From contig NZ_CP100470.1 in the NCBI RefSeq assembly GCF_030323145.1, forward strand, positions 3,699,001 through 3,763,000: DNA of 64,000 nucleotides, given 5' to 3'. This stretch comes from Mesorhizobium sp. C432A (GTDB taxonomy: Bacteria; Pseudomonadota; Alphaproteobacteria; Rhizobiales; Rhizobiaceae). Positions 17,366-27,144 of this stretch are shown here, in pieces (within the stretch, counting starts at the first letter, position 1; the number at the start of each line of letters is the position of its first letter). Position numbers and translations under genes: made by a program. The notes beneath the pieces were generated by a model, which ran no database searches, was not told where the DNA came from, and saw nothing but the letters and a program-made list of their open reading frames with translations.

Positions 17366-17617
17366 CTAATCCGTCTGCGGATCGACGGCCTCGATCTGGT
17401 GCAAGACCTCGTATGGATCAAACCCTACTACCTTCGCCAGATCGAGAAACTCGATGAGATCCACACGACGATCGGCGTTTTCTATGTTGGCAATGAAAGG
17501 TTGATGTCGATCGAGAGCTTTGGCGACAGCAGCCTGTGTCAAACCCGCCAGCTTTCGCTTCTCAGTCAGCAGCTCAGCAAGTCGCCGATGACGGTAGGAA
17601 TGCAGGGTTTTGGCCAT
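17366..17617 (-). CDS. XRE family helix-turn-helix regulator
   Basis: An 83-residue protein that is nearly all helix-turn-helix: LAELLTEKRKLAGLTQAAVA, then KALDRHQPFIANIENADRRV and a C-terminal dimerisation helix (LIEFLDLAKVVGFDP). An in-frame TTG at 17632 could add five residues. It is convergent with the resolvase, 43 bp apart. Targets unknown. Confidence 0.75.
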   Translation of the reverse strand: MAKTLHSYRHRRLAELLTEKRKLAGLTQAAVAKALDRHQPFIANIENADRRVDLIEFLDLAKVVGFDPYEVLHQIEAVDPQTD

Positions 17618-17862
17618 CCGCTCGTCGAGCAAGTTTCGCTTCGACCTTGCGGTAATCCGAATTTCATATTATCCAAAAAGTGGATTTTCTTCCTTTGCTT
17701 GAATTGGATCGGGACGGCACCCATCCGGGCAAAGGCTTTAGCACTGCACCTACGCAACCCGCTTGGGCTTATGGCGGAGTTGTTCGGCTTTGAGTTGATA
17801 CGCGGCTTGGGCCCAGTTGGCGCGCCAGCCGGATGCATCGCTTCACCAGGAGTACCCGGCAA

Positions 17863-18045
17863 ATGATCATCGATCGGTCAGCCGTAATTCTCGGAGCTGC
17901 AATCATCTTCGCGGTTGGGCTGCATCTCTACTTCTCACCCTACCAGCAGTGCGTGCGGGAGGTCTCGGCCGGTGATCGCCTCGAACATGACGTCAGCCTG
18001 TCGGGCCCTGCCGAAATCTGTTTGGCGCAGCTGGGTAGGCGATGA
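17863..18045 (+). CDS. small membrane-anchored protein
   Basis: A 60-residue protein with one N-terminal membrane helix (AVILGAAIIFAVGLHLYF) and a short periplasmic tail with two Cys (QQCVREV and EICLAQLG). An AGGAG site lies 11 bases upstream of the start. It resembles short single-pass proteins common in rhizobia. Function unknown. Confidence 0.5.
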   Translation: MIIDRSAVILGAAIIFAVGLHLYFSPYQQCVREVSAGDRLEHDVSLSGPAEICLAQLGRR

Positions 18046-18094
18046 TCGACTGACCGCTGATTTCTTCCAAGAATGATCACGAAATGGGATCGTT

Positions 18095-18430
18095 ATGAAA
18101 GCTCTGATCATTGCTCCCGCCACCGCAATTCTCGCCGCAATCATCCCCGGGCCAGCATTGGCGGGGTGCGCCAATTACACGGACGGCTCGCTCGATGTAT
18201 CAGCGCCCGAGGCAACGATCTGCTTCCGGCGAGTATGTGAAAAAACCACCGTCGAGTTTGATTGCGCCAACATTCACGGGTCTCAGAAGGGTTACGCTAA
18301 CGGGTGGCGGGTGTACGTTGACGCCGATCATAAGCCCGCCGTCGTTCATGTCTTCCGGCCCGTGCTCATCCCAAAACCCGACCTGGGCAAAATTACCTGT
18401 GAGGGAGACTGCTTCACACTTCCGCAATGA
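18095..18430 (+). CDS. secreted hypothetical protein
   Basis: A 111-residue protein with a clear Sec signal peptide (residues 1-23, cleavage after PALA-G). The mature part has six Cys (GCANY, ICFRRVC, FDCAN, KITCEGDCF), suggesting disulfides in the periplasm. I recognise no family. It follows the small membrane protein gene by 49 bp and may share its transcript. Confidence 0.55.
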   Translation: MKALIIAPATAILAAIIPGPALAGCANYTDGSLDVSAPEATICFRRVCEKTTVEFDCANIHGSQKGYANGWRVYVDADHKPAVVHVFRPVLIPKPDLGKITCEGDCFTLPQ

Positions 18431-18572
18431 TCCGTGCTCGTCGTGATTGTATTTCTGGACCAGTGTCCCTGAGTTGCGGCTTCGCTCGCGCAAGTGTTCA
18501 ATCGAACAATAGCGGCGATCCTAGATTTAAAGATGAGGGGCTCGGGCCTCGAACCGCGCGAAAGGTGTATGG

Positions 18573-19025
18573 ATGCCCCGCCTGACTCCGCAGCAAAGGA
18601 TTGCACTGGCTCAGACGCTTGAGGTTCGCGCTGCGACCGGGGAAGGACTGACCCCAGAGAAAAGAATAGAGCTTCGCCGCGCGGCGAAGAACCTGCTCGC
18701 GTTGAACGCTATGGAAGAGCGAAGGAACCAGTCGAAGTCCTCGGCTGATGGTCTCGCAAGCATATTCGATCAAGCTGCAGAGCAACGCTGGTCGGAGGAC
18801 CTGCGCGAGGAGCTCGGCTATCGTCATATGATTCACTTGGCTGACGTGTTCGAGGGTTGGGCTTTCGACAGCCGCATGACGCCTGAATGGACAGCCAAGC
18901 TTTCGGGATGGGCAGGGTCAATGCGCACCTTGGCGGAGGAAGTCGGGGCGACATGGGATCCGCCAAGGCCAGCGGGTAAAATCTCCCTTGTCGGATTTAT
19001 TGGTCGTAGCCTGATGGACGAGTAG
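18573..19025 (+). CDS. hypothetical helical protein
   Basis: A 150-residue protein, mostly predicted helix (TPQQRIALAQTLEVRA, then EKRIELRRAAKNLLALNAME), with a conserved-looking C-terminal VGFIGRSLMDE. No signal peptide or membrane segment. The family is unknown to me. Confidence 0.5.
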   Translation: MPRLTPQQRIALAQTLEVRAATGEGLTPEKRIELRRAAKNLLALNAMEERRNQSKSSADGLASIFDQAAEQRWSEDLREELGYRHMIHLADVFEGWAFDSRMTPEWTAKLSGWAGSMRTLAEEVGATWDPPRPAGKISLVGFIGRSLMDE

Positions 19026-19159
19026 AGTAACCGGTTCAAATGTATGCCTTCGGCCTGCTTGGTAGCGGCAGAGGTTCCGTGGCTGCTTTGCGCCTCAACT
19101 CCGGCCGCACGAGATCAGTTTGCGACTTCCCGAAAGCAGACCTTCGTCCCTAATGCCCT

Positions 19160-19363
19160 TTACCAATTCGGATCGCGACGCTGAAGATCAGATGGGTCCG
19201 CGAGAGGTGGCCGGCGCGCAATAGCAATGGTCTCATAAGGCATCACGTACGCCATCTCGAAGGCTCCGCCCAGAACCTTGGTCATTGCAAGCAGTGCGGT
19301 GCCGAAACCGAGTTTGGGAAGCAGTCTTGAATGGGTGACTCGGTGGGTGGCGATATCGACCAT
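19160..19363 (-). CDS. small hypothetical protein divergent from the wHTH/TolB regulator
   Basis: A 67-residue protein with a central hydrophobic segment (LPKLGFGTALLAMTKVLGGAF) and a polar tail. An AGGAGGACGCC ribosome-binding site directly before the ATG at 19363 strongly supports the start. It shares a 141-bp intergenic region with the divergent regulator at 19505, so regulation by that protein is plausible. Confidence 0.55.
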   Translation of the reverse strand: MVDIATHRVTHSRLLPKLGFGTALLAMTKVLGGAFEMAYVMPYETIAIARRPPLADPSDLQRRDPNW

Positions 19364-19504
19364 GGCGTCCTCCTGTAGCCACGAGCTTCGCCTAGGTTTA
19401 CGCACAGGTCCTTGGCGCGAACCTGAAAAATCCTGAACAACACTGAAGTTCGCTTTCGCCGTCGCTTCAGCTAAGCTGCTGTCCTCGGACGGGGCACCTC
19501 TCGA

Positions 19505-21106
19505 ATGGATATCCACTTCGGACATTACCGGCTGAAACGCGCGAAACGGCAATTGCTCGGCCCGGACGGACCGGTAGAGCTTCCAGCGCGTTGCTTCGAT
19601 ATCCTCGGCACTTTGCTGAACAAGGCTGAATCTGTGGTCGGGAAGACCGAGCTCTTCGACAGCGTCTGGCCAGACATGGTGGTAGGGGACAATACCCTGC
19701 AGGTACAAGTGTCTGCGCTGCGCAAGGCGCTTGACCCCGGCATGATAGTGACCGTTCATGGCCGGGGCTACAAATATGCCGGGCCGCGGCCTGTGGAGGT
19801 TGATACCGATGACTTCGATGGATCTGAGCTGCATGGGAGCCTGACCACCGACATTCGGCCTGCCGACCGCAAGACCACAATTGCCGTACTCTCGTTCAGC
19901 AACATGAGTGGTGATCCGGATCAGGAATATTTCAGTGACGGGATCACCGAGGATCTAATCACCGAATTGTCGCGATACCGTCCCCTTGCCGTCGTCTCGC
20001 GCCACTCCTCTGCCTGCTTCAAGGGGACAACAGTCGACATCAAGGAGATCGGGAGCAGGCTCGGAGCGCACTACGTGGTTGAGGGCAGCGTGCGCAAGAT
20101 AGGCGCAAGCGTCAGGGTAACTGCCCAGCTTATCGAAACCGTGACCGCCAGGCACGTTTGGGCAGAACGATATGACAGGATGGCTCAGGATTTGTTTGCC
20201 CTGAACGACGAGTTGGTCCGAAGGCTTGTCAGCGCCATAGTTGGACAAGTGGAGCAACACACGGAAACCCGGGCGAAGACAAAACGAACTGAAAGCCTTG
20301 ATGCATATGATCTCTGGTTGCGCGCGATGCATGGGTCCGATGTCTGGACACTCGATGGCAACGCTGCCTGCGAGCGGTTGCTCGAAGAGGCGATAAATAA
20401 GGATCCGATGTTCGCGCGAGCGCATGCAAGCCTGGCCTTTTGCCACATACGCACCTCTCAGATGTCACCGGGTTCTCCAAACATCCGCAAAATCGAGGAG
20501 GCAGCGCTTCGAAGCGCGGAACAGGCTGTCCGGCTCGATGCAGCGGAGGCGCGAGCACACCATGCGCTGGGATGGAGTCACCTCTATCTTGGTGAGTTCG
20601 AACGCGCCCGGTCAAGGTTCGCCATATCAGCTTCGCTCAATCCGAACGACGCAAGCCTCTGTATCGATCGTGCGCTCGCACTGGCGTTTCTCGGCGAGCA
20701 AAACGCGGCTGATGAAGCAGCCGAGATCGCTGCGATTCTGCATCCTCTCGGCGGCGATTGGTTCTCCGCCGTGCGAGCAATTGTTCACGTCAGTGCCAGA
20801 CGTTACGACGCCGCTGAAGAGTACTTCGCATTGGCGCCGAGAACCTGGCCTGACATCCTGGCATTTCATGCCGCGAACCTGACCTACCTCGGCGATCGGC
20901 AACGGGCTTCGGAACTCATGCGACAGGCTCTCGAGAGATTTGGCCTGCTGTGGTGCGGATCCTCGCCAGCTGTGCAATATGAAGATTTCATCGGCTGGTT
21001 CTTCCACGTCAACATGTTCCGGCGTCGTGAAGATCGAGAGCATGTCGACGCAGGCCTGCCGAAGGCGTATCTAATTGCAGCCGCCAGGCACGATGCGCAA
21101 GGTTAG
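19505..21106 (+). CDS. winged-helix regulator with TolB-like and TPR domains
   Basis: A 533-residue CadC/OmpR-type regulator. Residues 5-95 are a winged helix (LPARCFDILGTLLNKAESVV, then LQVQVSALRKAL and VHGRGYKYAG). Residues about 120-250 are a TolB-N/FlgO-like domain (TIAVLSFSNMSGDPDQEYFS). TPR-like helices follow to the end (ARAHHALGWSHLYLGEFERA). No membrane helix links them, so it is a soluble one-component regulator. It shares domain logic with the cyclase at 14483 and the regulator at 46440. The likely first target is the divergent gene at 19160-19363. Confidence 0.88.
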   Translation: MDIHFGHYRLKRAKRQLLGPDGPVELPARCFDILGTLLNKAESVVGKTELFDSVWPDMVVGDNTLQVQVSALRKALDPGMIVTVHGRGYKYAGPRPVEVDTDDFDGSELHGSLTTDIRPADRKTTIAVLSFSNMSGDPDQEYFSDGITEDLITELSRYRPLAVVSRHSSACFKGTTVDIKEIGSRLGAHYVVEGSVRKIGASVRVTAQLIETVTARHVWAERYDRMAQDLFALNDELVRRLVSAIVGQVEQHTETRAKTKRTESLDAYDLWLRAMHGSDVWTLDGNAACERLLEEAINKDPMFARAHASLAFCHIRTSQMSPGSPNIRKIEEAALRSAEQAVRLDAAEARAHHALGWSHLYLGEFERARSRFAISASLNPNDASLCIDRALALAFLGEQNAADEAAEIAAILHPLGGDWFSAVRAIVHVSARRYDAAEEYFALAPRTWPDILAFHAANLTYLGDRQRASELMRQALERFGLLWCGSSPAVQYEDFIGWFFHVNMFRRREDREHVDAGLPKAYLIAAARHDAQG

Positions 21107-21356
21107 CTACAATGCAGCCGCCCGCCCACAGTCCCATGCCGGGCGATCGCCGCGCGGCGAGGCCGTAGGTCGACGCGCAAGCGCGCGGGGAATTGCCCGG
21201 CAAATGGACGATGGGTGGCCCCGATGTGCGCCGAATGGACAGGATTGCAAAACGCCGATGTCCAAGAGCAGCCAGATGCCTGATGGCCGCCAGCGCCCCG
21301 CTCCTGCCGTCTAACTATCCGGATAGAATTGACGTCCCATGACGGTCGCGCGAAGA

Positions 21357-22610
21357 TCAGTCGAGGCTGATCCGTGTTCCCTTGGCGCCGTTGAGCAGCC
21401 GCTTGAGATGGAAGCTGGCGAGTTGGTCGTCCGGACATTTCCCGATCTGCGCGGCGAAAGCGGTAAGCGCGTTTGAATCTCCGGCCTCCAATCTGCCGAA
21501 CGCTTCGAGATAGCTCGCCGTCGAAGGATCATCATACTGCTTTGACGACAAAGGCTCGAACGCGCGTAGCGCCTCGGCCCTGCCGCGCAGCATCAGATCG
21601 CCGACCGGCCGTCCCCGGAAGCCGTCGACCCTTGCAGCCGCGCTCCCGCTGACGCAGATACGCGTGCCCAACTGCTTGTTGGCGCTTTCCAGCCGCGCCG
21701 CGATATTGATGGTGTCGCCATAAGCGGTGTAGTCGAAAAAGCGGCCTCCGCCGAAATTTCCGACCAGCGCCGGACCTGCATGGACGCCGATGCGGGTCGT
21801 CCCGACCGCGACGCCCTTGTCGCGCCAGCTATCGCGGAACGATTGCGACAGCGCGTCGAGCTCGAGCGCGCAGGTAACTGCGCGCGCCGCATGGTCCTGC
21901 TGCTCGCCAGGCGCGCCGAACAAGACATGCAGCGCATCACCGACGATCTTGGCGACGGTGCCTTCATGCGCGAACACGACGTCGGTCATGCCGGCTAAAT
22001 AGTCGTTGAGGAGCGCGCCTAGCGTGGCAGGGTCGATCGTTTCCACCAGCGTGGTGAAGCTGGTAATGTCGGTGAACAGCGAGGCGACCTCGCGCCACTG
22101 TCCGGCTAGCGCCAACCCGTCGGCGTCGCCGGCCAGCCGCTCGGCCAGATTGGGCGAGAAGTAGCGCGACAGCGATGCATGCGCGCGCTCCGCGACCGCT
22201 TGCCGCCGATGCGCCTCGTGCAGCACCTCGCGATGCTTCAAGGTCTTGGCGATCGTGGTCTCGAGGTCGGCAAAGTCGATCGGCTTAGTGATGAAGTCGA
22301 AGGCGCCTCGGTTCATTGCGGTGCGGATGTTGGCCATGTCACCGTAAGCGGAGACGATGACGGTCGAAAGCTGCTGCCCCTCGGCCTGCTGCAGCTTCTC
22401 CAGGAGCGACAGGCCGTCCATACGGGGCATGTTGATGTCGCACAGCACCATGTCAATGTCGCTGTTGCCGTCGATGACGGACAGGGCGTCCACACCATCG
22501 CTGGCGAAGAGAAAAATGACCGCACCGTCGCGGATCTGACGCCGGAACTTCTGGACGATCAAGACCTCGAGATCGGGCTCGTCGTCGACCACGAGGATGC
22601 GCGCCGTCAC
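21357..22610 (-). CDS. response regulator with class III cyclase output
   Basis: A 417-residue protein. Residues 1-125 are a receiver domain (ILVVDDEPDLEVLI, phospho-Asp in MVLCDINMPRMDG, then KPIDFADLE), and residues about 165-360 are a class III cyclase domain (SLFTDITSFTTLVE, KIVGDALHVLFG, YTAYGDTINIAARLES). It overlaps the upstream receiver gene by four bases, which in turn overlaps the kinase by four. The three form one operon that converts a GAF-sensed input into cyclic-nucleotide synthesis. A DUF-like tail follows the cyclase domain. Confidence 0.9.
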   Translation of the reverse strand: MTARILVVDDEPDLEVLIVQKFRRQIRDGAVIFLFASDGVDALSVIDGNSDIDMVLCDINMPRMDGLSLLEKLQQAEGQQLSTVIVSAYGDMANIRTAMNRGAFDFITKPIDFADLETTIAKTLKHREVLHEAHRRQAVAERAHASLSRYFSPNLAERLAGDADGLALAGQWREVASLFTDITSFTTLVETIDPATLGALLNDYLAGMTDVVFAHEGTVAKIVGDALHVLFGAPGEQQDHAARAVTCALELDALSQSFRDSWRDKGVAVGTTRIGVHAGPALVGNFGGGRFFDYTAYGDTINIAARLESANKQLGTRICVSGSAAARVDGFRGRPVGDLMLRGRAEALRAFEPLSSKQYDDPSTASYLEAFGRLEAGDSNALTAFAAQIGKCPDDQLASFHLKRLLNGAKGTRISLD

Positions 22611-22996
22611 GCCACCATTCCCAGCCGCGTTTCGATCTGTTGCCTGAGAATCGCAAAGTCGATCGGCTTGGTCAGCAGCGCTTCGGCGCCGTTCTCCAAC
22701 GCCTTGCGCTTGGTTTCGGCGTCGCCATAGGCGGTGATCATGATGACCGGGACGTCGGGCCGCAGCACCTTGATCTTCGGCAGCAGCTCGAGCCCGCTCA
22801 TGCCGGGCATGTTGATGTCAGACAGCACCAGGATCAATGTCACCCCTTCGGCGTGGTCGATCTGCTCCAACGCATCGACCGCCGATTGCGCGAACTCCAT
22901 GGTGAAGCGGCTGGCTCGGATGTCGCGGCGGAACTGCTGACGAAATAACGGCTCGACGTCGGGCTCGTCGTCGACAACCAGAATGAGGAGGCTCAT
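22607..22996 (-). CDS. stand-alone receiver-domain response regulator
   Basis: A 129-residue single receiver domain: ILVVDDEPDVEPLF acidic pocket, phospho-Asp in LVLSDINMPGMSG, Thr/Lys switch in MITAYGDAETKRKA and LLTKPIDFAIL. It has no output domain. It sits between the hybrid-type kinase gene and the receiver-cyclase gene with four-base overlaps on both sides, so it may act as a phosphate sink or relay. Confidence 0.92.
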   Translation of the reverse strand: MSLLILVVDDEPDVEPLFRQQFRRDIRASRFTMEFAQSAVDALEQIDHAEGVTLILVLSDINMPGMSGLELLPKIKVLRPDVPVIMITAYGDAETKRKALENGAEALLTKPIDFAILRQQIETRLGMVA

Positions 22997-25900
22997 GCTT
23001 CACCTCCCGATTTTGCGAGCGAGGCGGCAGCGCGCGGCAGCACAATCCGGAACTCGGTGAACTCGCCTGGCTGGCTGTCGACGTCGATCGTGCCGGCATG
23101 CTGTTTGACGACGATGTCGTGGCTGAGCGACAGGCCGAGCCCGGTGCCCTCGCCGGCTGGCTTGGTCGTGAAGAATGGATTGAACATCTTCTCCTTCACC
23201 TCCGGCGGAATGCCGATGCCGTTGTCGCGGATCCTGATTTCGACACGGTCGCCGAGACTTCTGGTCATAGCGGAGAGCGTCGGCTCATAGCCCGTGCCAT
23301 TCGTAGCCGCGCTCTGCTTGGCCGTTGCATAAAAGCCGTTGGAGATGAGGTTGAGAAGCACCCGCGTGATCTCCTGCGGGTAGAGATCGACATCCCCCGC
23401 CTGCGGGTCGAAATTCCGCGTCAGCGTGATGTTGAATCCTGGCTTTTCGGCGCGCGCCCCGTGATAGGCAAGGTTCAGGCTCTCCTCCACGACGGCATTG
23501 ATATCGATCGGACGATGATCTCCTGAACCCGCGCGCGAATGCAACAGCATGTTCCTGACGATGGAATCGGCCCGCTTGCCATGCTGGACCACCTTGTCGA
23601 GATTGCTCTTGAGCATGCCTGTCAGCTCGGCAACCTCTTCGCGCACGGATGCCTCCAAAGGCGCGCCGGCCAGCACACTGCTCAAATCATCGATGAGTTC
23701 GCCGGAGAGCGCTGAGAAGTTGTTGACGAAGTTGAGCGGGTTCTTGATCTCGTGGGCGATACCGGCGGTCAACTGGCCGAGTGAGGCGAGCTTCTCCGTT
23801 TGCACGAGGCGGTCCTGCGCGGTCCTCAGATCTTCGAGCGAGCGTGACAATTCGCGGGTACGCGCCTGCACCTCGTCGAACAGCCGGACGTTCTCGATCG
23901 CTATGCCGGACTGGTCGGCAAACGTCTCGACGAGCTCGATCTGCCTCGGCGTGAAGTCCCGTACCTGTGACCGCGTCAGCGCGAATACGCCGACCGGCGC
24001 GCCTTCGCGCAAGATCGGAACGCATAAAATGGTCCGGTAGCCGCCGAGCTTCTGAAGCTGCGTTGCCCCGTAGTCCGGGTCGGCGAGCACGTCCGACACG
24101 TGGACGGCACGGGCTTCGAGGGCCACCCTTCCAGTGATGCTGTCGCGGCTAGGGGCAAAGGGATTGGCTTTGGCGAAAACCGCGGCTTCAGGCAAATTGC
24201 CGTACTCGGCCGACCACCGGTAGAGATCGCCGTCGCGTTTGAAGATCACGCTCGTGTCCGCGTCGCACAGCTTGGCCGCTGATTCCACCAGCGTGTCGAG
24301 AACCGGCTGCAGGTCGAACGTAGAGCGGCTGATCGCCTTCAGCACGTCGGCCGTCGCCGTCTGCTGCTGCAGCGACTCGCTCAATTCCGCCGTGCGCGTC
24401 TGCACCTCCTCGAACAGCCGCGCGTTCTCGATGGCGATGACAGCCTGATCGGCGAAAGTCTCGACTAGCTCAATCTGCTTTGGCGAGAACGGCCCGGGCG
24501 CCTTGCGCATGACCAGAAGCAACCCCATCAGCTCCGTGCCGCGCAGGAGCGGAACGCCGAGAATGCAGCGAACGCCGCGCTGCCGCGCCACGTCGGTGAA
24601 GGTGAACTCGGGATCGGCTTCGAAATCCGGTACGTGAACGGTTTTCTTTTCCAGCAGAACGCGCCCCGACACCGATTCGCGCCCCGGCCGGCGCATGATC
24701 TTGGTATGGGCAGGGGCGGCTTCCGGATCTCGGCTGAAGGTCGTGGTCCACTGAAATCCGTCGTCGACCAGACGATAGAAATCGGCAATGTCCGCGTCGC
24801 AGAGGTGCGCGGCGGACTCTGCCAGGGTGTCAAGGACGTTCTGCAGGTCGAAGGCCGACCGGCTGATGACCTTGAGCACGTCTGCTGTCGCTGTCTGCTG
24901 CTGAAGCGACTCGCTCAGCTCCGCGGTCCGCGCCTTGACCTCATCAAACAGGCGGACATTTTCGATGGCGATCACGGCCTGGTCGGCGAAGGTCTTCAGA
25001 AGTTCGACTTGCTTAGCGGCAAGAAAGCCCGTCTCAGCACGCCCGACTGCTATGCAACCGATGGGCAGGCGGTCACGCAGCATCGGCACGGCAACAGCAC
25101 TGCGCAGGCCTGAAAAAGCCGCTGCGGCGCGATGCGTGAATTCACTATCCAAGGTGAGGTCCGGGATCTGCGCCACGTCAAGATATAGAATTGCCCTTTC
25201 GGCAGCGCTGCCGCGAGTAGGTGCCACGGGAAAGGTGTTGCGCACGATCTCAACGCTTTCTTCGGTGATGCCGTGATGCGCGACGAAATGAAGAAGCTCG
25301 CCGTCAAATCTGTAAACAAAGCAGAACTGTGCTTCGCATAGACGGGCGGCGCTTTGCGCGATCATATTAAAAACTGGCTGCCCATCGGTGGGCGAGCGGC
25401 TGATAACGCTAAGCACATCGCTGGTCGCCGTCTGGTACTCCAGCGCCTCTGTGGCCTCCCGTGTCCGCTGCTGCACCTCCTCGAAAAGGCGGACGTTCTC
25501 GATCGCAATTACGGCCTGGTCGGCAAAGGTCTGGACAAGTTCGATCTGGCTATCGGTGAAGGCCCCGGGTTCAGGTCGCGTCATTGCGAAGACGCCAATT
25601 ACCGATCCTTCGCGCATTAGCGGTACACAGAGCACAGCCGAATAACCTCCGAGTCGCGGAGCTTCGGGAAGGCCATGTTCTGTGTCCTTGGTAACATCCG
25701 GAATATGGACGACTGCCTTGTCGAGTGCTGTTCGGCCGACCCAGGATTGTCGGCTGATCGGACTCGGATTAGCCTCTTCATACGCGCGATACTCCGGAGT
25801 TTGGTCGTAGCCTGCCGCAAGCCGGAAGACATCGCCTTCGCGCATAAAGATGCCAGACGTTTTCGCACCGCAGAGCCTCACCGCAGAATCGATAAGTGTC

Positions 25901-27144
25901 TGCAGGACGCTCTGCAGGTTGAATGCGGAGCGGCTTATGACCTTTAGCACATCCGCGGTCGTGGTCTGCTGCTGTAATGCTTCGCCAAGTTCGGCGGTGC
26001 GGGCCTGCACCTCTTCGAAGAGCCGCACATTGCCGATCGCGATGACGGCCTGGTTGGCGAAAGTTTTAAGCAGGCCAATTTGGCTGTCGCTAAAGGGTCG
26101 CGCCTCGATGCGCCGGATCATAAGCGCTCCGATTGCTTTTCCTTCCTGCAACAGCGGAGTGGCGAGAATCGCGCGAAAACCAAGACGTTGAGCCATCATT
26201 CGGCCGGTTGCAAACTCCTCTCCAGCGATGGTCAAGTCGTGAACGTGGACTGGCACTCGATCCAATACGGCCCGGCCGGTAACGATGTCGCGCGCGACCG
26301 GGAAGCCAGCACTGTCAACCGGAATTGGTCCGTGATGCGCTCCCACAGCCAGCCTGTCGGAGCGCAGCAGATAGATCGTTGCGTCATAGGCGTCGCAGAG
26401 CCGAGCGGCACTTTCAGCGACGGCGTCCAGTACAGGCTGAATATCCGTGGGAGACCCGGCGATCACTTGCAATATTGCGCCCGTCGCTGTCTGCTGATCC
26501 AGCGACTCAGCGAGTTCACGATTGTGCCCCTCGACTTTCTCGATCAGCCGGGCATTTTCGATCGCGATCACAGCCTGGTCGGCGAAGCTCTCGACCAGTT
26601 CGACTTGGCGCGGTGAAAATAGCCCGATCGTCCGCCGCGCCATGCCGAATACGCCGATGGTCTCCTGACCCCGCTTCAGCGGGACTGAAAGTACTCCGCG
26701 GAAATTGCCGATGATTGCGGCCTCAGGCCTTTCGTATTCCGGGTCTTCAAGCGCATCCGCCACATGGATCGTCAATCCCTCCAGCGCGGCGCGGCCCTGG
26801 AACGTCCCTCGTCCCACGACATGTGGGTTGGCCCGTTCGTATGCATGCAGCTCAGCAGCCTGCCCGCCGCCTGCCATGAACCGCAACGTATCGCCAACGC
26901 GCAACGTGATTGCGCCGATGTCCGCCCCGGCCAAGCGTATAGCCGAGTCGACTAGCGTCTGCAGTACCGGTTGGATGTTGGTCGGGGACGCGGCGATCAC
27001 CCTGAGGATAGCACTCGTCGCATTCTGCTGTTCAAGGAGATTGGCGACCTCAGCGGTGCGTACCCGATTTTCTTCGCGCGCCGCTGTCAACTCGGATCGG
27101 AGCGAGCTGATCGTGATCTCAGAGTCGGAGTCAGGCCCTCCCAC
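22993..27144 (-). CDS. multi-GAF sensor histidine kinase
   Basis: A 1383-residue soluble kinase. Six GAF domains in tandem fill residues about 35-1090, each introduced by a linker helix such as ELSESLQQQTATADVLKVIS. Then comes a HisKA domain with the H-box GIAHEIKNPLNFVNNFS and a HATPase domain (NLISNGFYATAKQ, DNGIGIPPEVKE, GTGLGLSLSHDI). The start is GTG, chosen because a CAGGAG site lies 10 bases upstream. There is no membrane segment, so ligands are cytosolic. It is first in the operon with the receiver and receiver-cyclase genes. The GAF ligands are unknown, and GAF 3, 5 and 6 share near-identical linkers, implying internal duplication. Confidence 0.93.
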   Translation of the reverse strand: MGGPDSDSEITISSLRSELTAAREENRVRTAEVANLLEQQNATSAILRVIAASPTNIQPVLQTLVDSAIRLAGADIGAITLRVGDTLRFMAGGGQAAELHAYERANPHVVGRGTFQGRAALEGLTIHVADALEDPEYERPEAAIIGNFRGVLSVPLKRGQETIGVFGMARRTIGLFSPRQVELVESFADQAVIAIENARLIEKVEGHNRELAESLDQQTATGAILQVIAGSPTDIQPVLDAVAESAARLCDAYDATIYLLRSDRLAVGAHHGPIPVDSAGFPVARDIVTGRAVLDRVPVHVHDLTIAGEEFATGRMMAQRLGFRAILATPLLQEGKAIGALMIRRIEARPFSDSQIGLLKTFANQAVIAIGNVRLFEEVQARTAELGEALQQQTTTADVLKVISRSAFNLQSVLQTLIDSAVRLCGAKTSGIFMREGDVFRLAAGYDQTPEYRAYEEANPSPISRQSWVGRTALDKAVVHIPDVTKDTEHGLPEAPRLGGYSAVLCVPLMREGSVIGVFAMTRPEPGAFTDSQIELVQTFADQAVIAIENVRLFEEVQQRTREATEALEYQTATSDVLSVISRSPTDGQPVFNMIAQSAARLCEAQFCFVYRFDGELLHFVAHHGITEESVEIVRNTFPVAPTRGSAAERAILYLDVAQIPDLTLDSEFTHRAAAAFSGLRSAVAVPMLRDRLPIGCIAVGRAETGFLAAKQVELLKTFADQAVIAIENVRLFDEVKARTAELSESLQQQTATADVLKVISRSAFDLQNVLDTLAESAAHLCDADIADFYRLVDDGFQWTTTFSRDPEAAPAHTKIMRRPGRESVSGRVLLEKKTVHVPDFEADPEFTFTDVARQRGVRCILGVPLLRGTELMGLLLVMRKAPGPFSPKQIELVETFADQAVIAIENARLFEEVQTRTAELSESLQQQTATADVLKAISRSTFDLQPVLDTLVESAAKLCDADTSVIFKRDGDLYRWSAEYGNLPEAAVFAKANPFAPSRDSITGRVALEARAVHVSDVLADPDYGATQLQKLGGYRTILCVPILREGAPVGVFALTRSQVRDFTPRQIELVETFADQSGIAIENVRLFDEVQARTRELSRSLEDLRTAQDRLVQTEKLASLGQLTAGIAHEIKNPLNFVNNFSALSGELIDDLSSVLAGAPLEASVREEVAELTGMLKSNLDKVVQHGKRADSIVRNMLLHSRAGSGDHRPIDINAVVEESLNLAYHGARAEKPGFNITLTRNFDPQAGDVDLYPQEITRVLLNLISNGFYATAKQSAATNGTGYEPTLSAMTRSLGDRVEIRIRDNGIGIPPEVKEKMFNPFFTTKPAGEGTGLGLSLSHDIVVKQHAGTIDVDSQPGEFTEFRIVLPRAAASLAKSGGEA

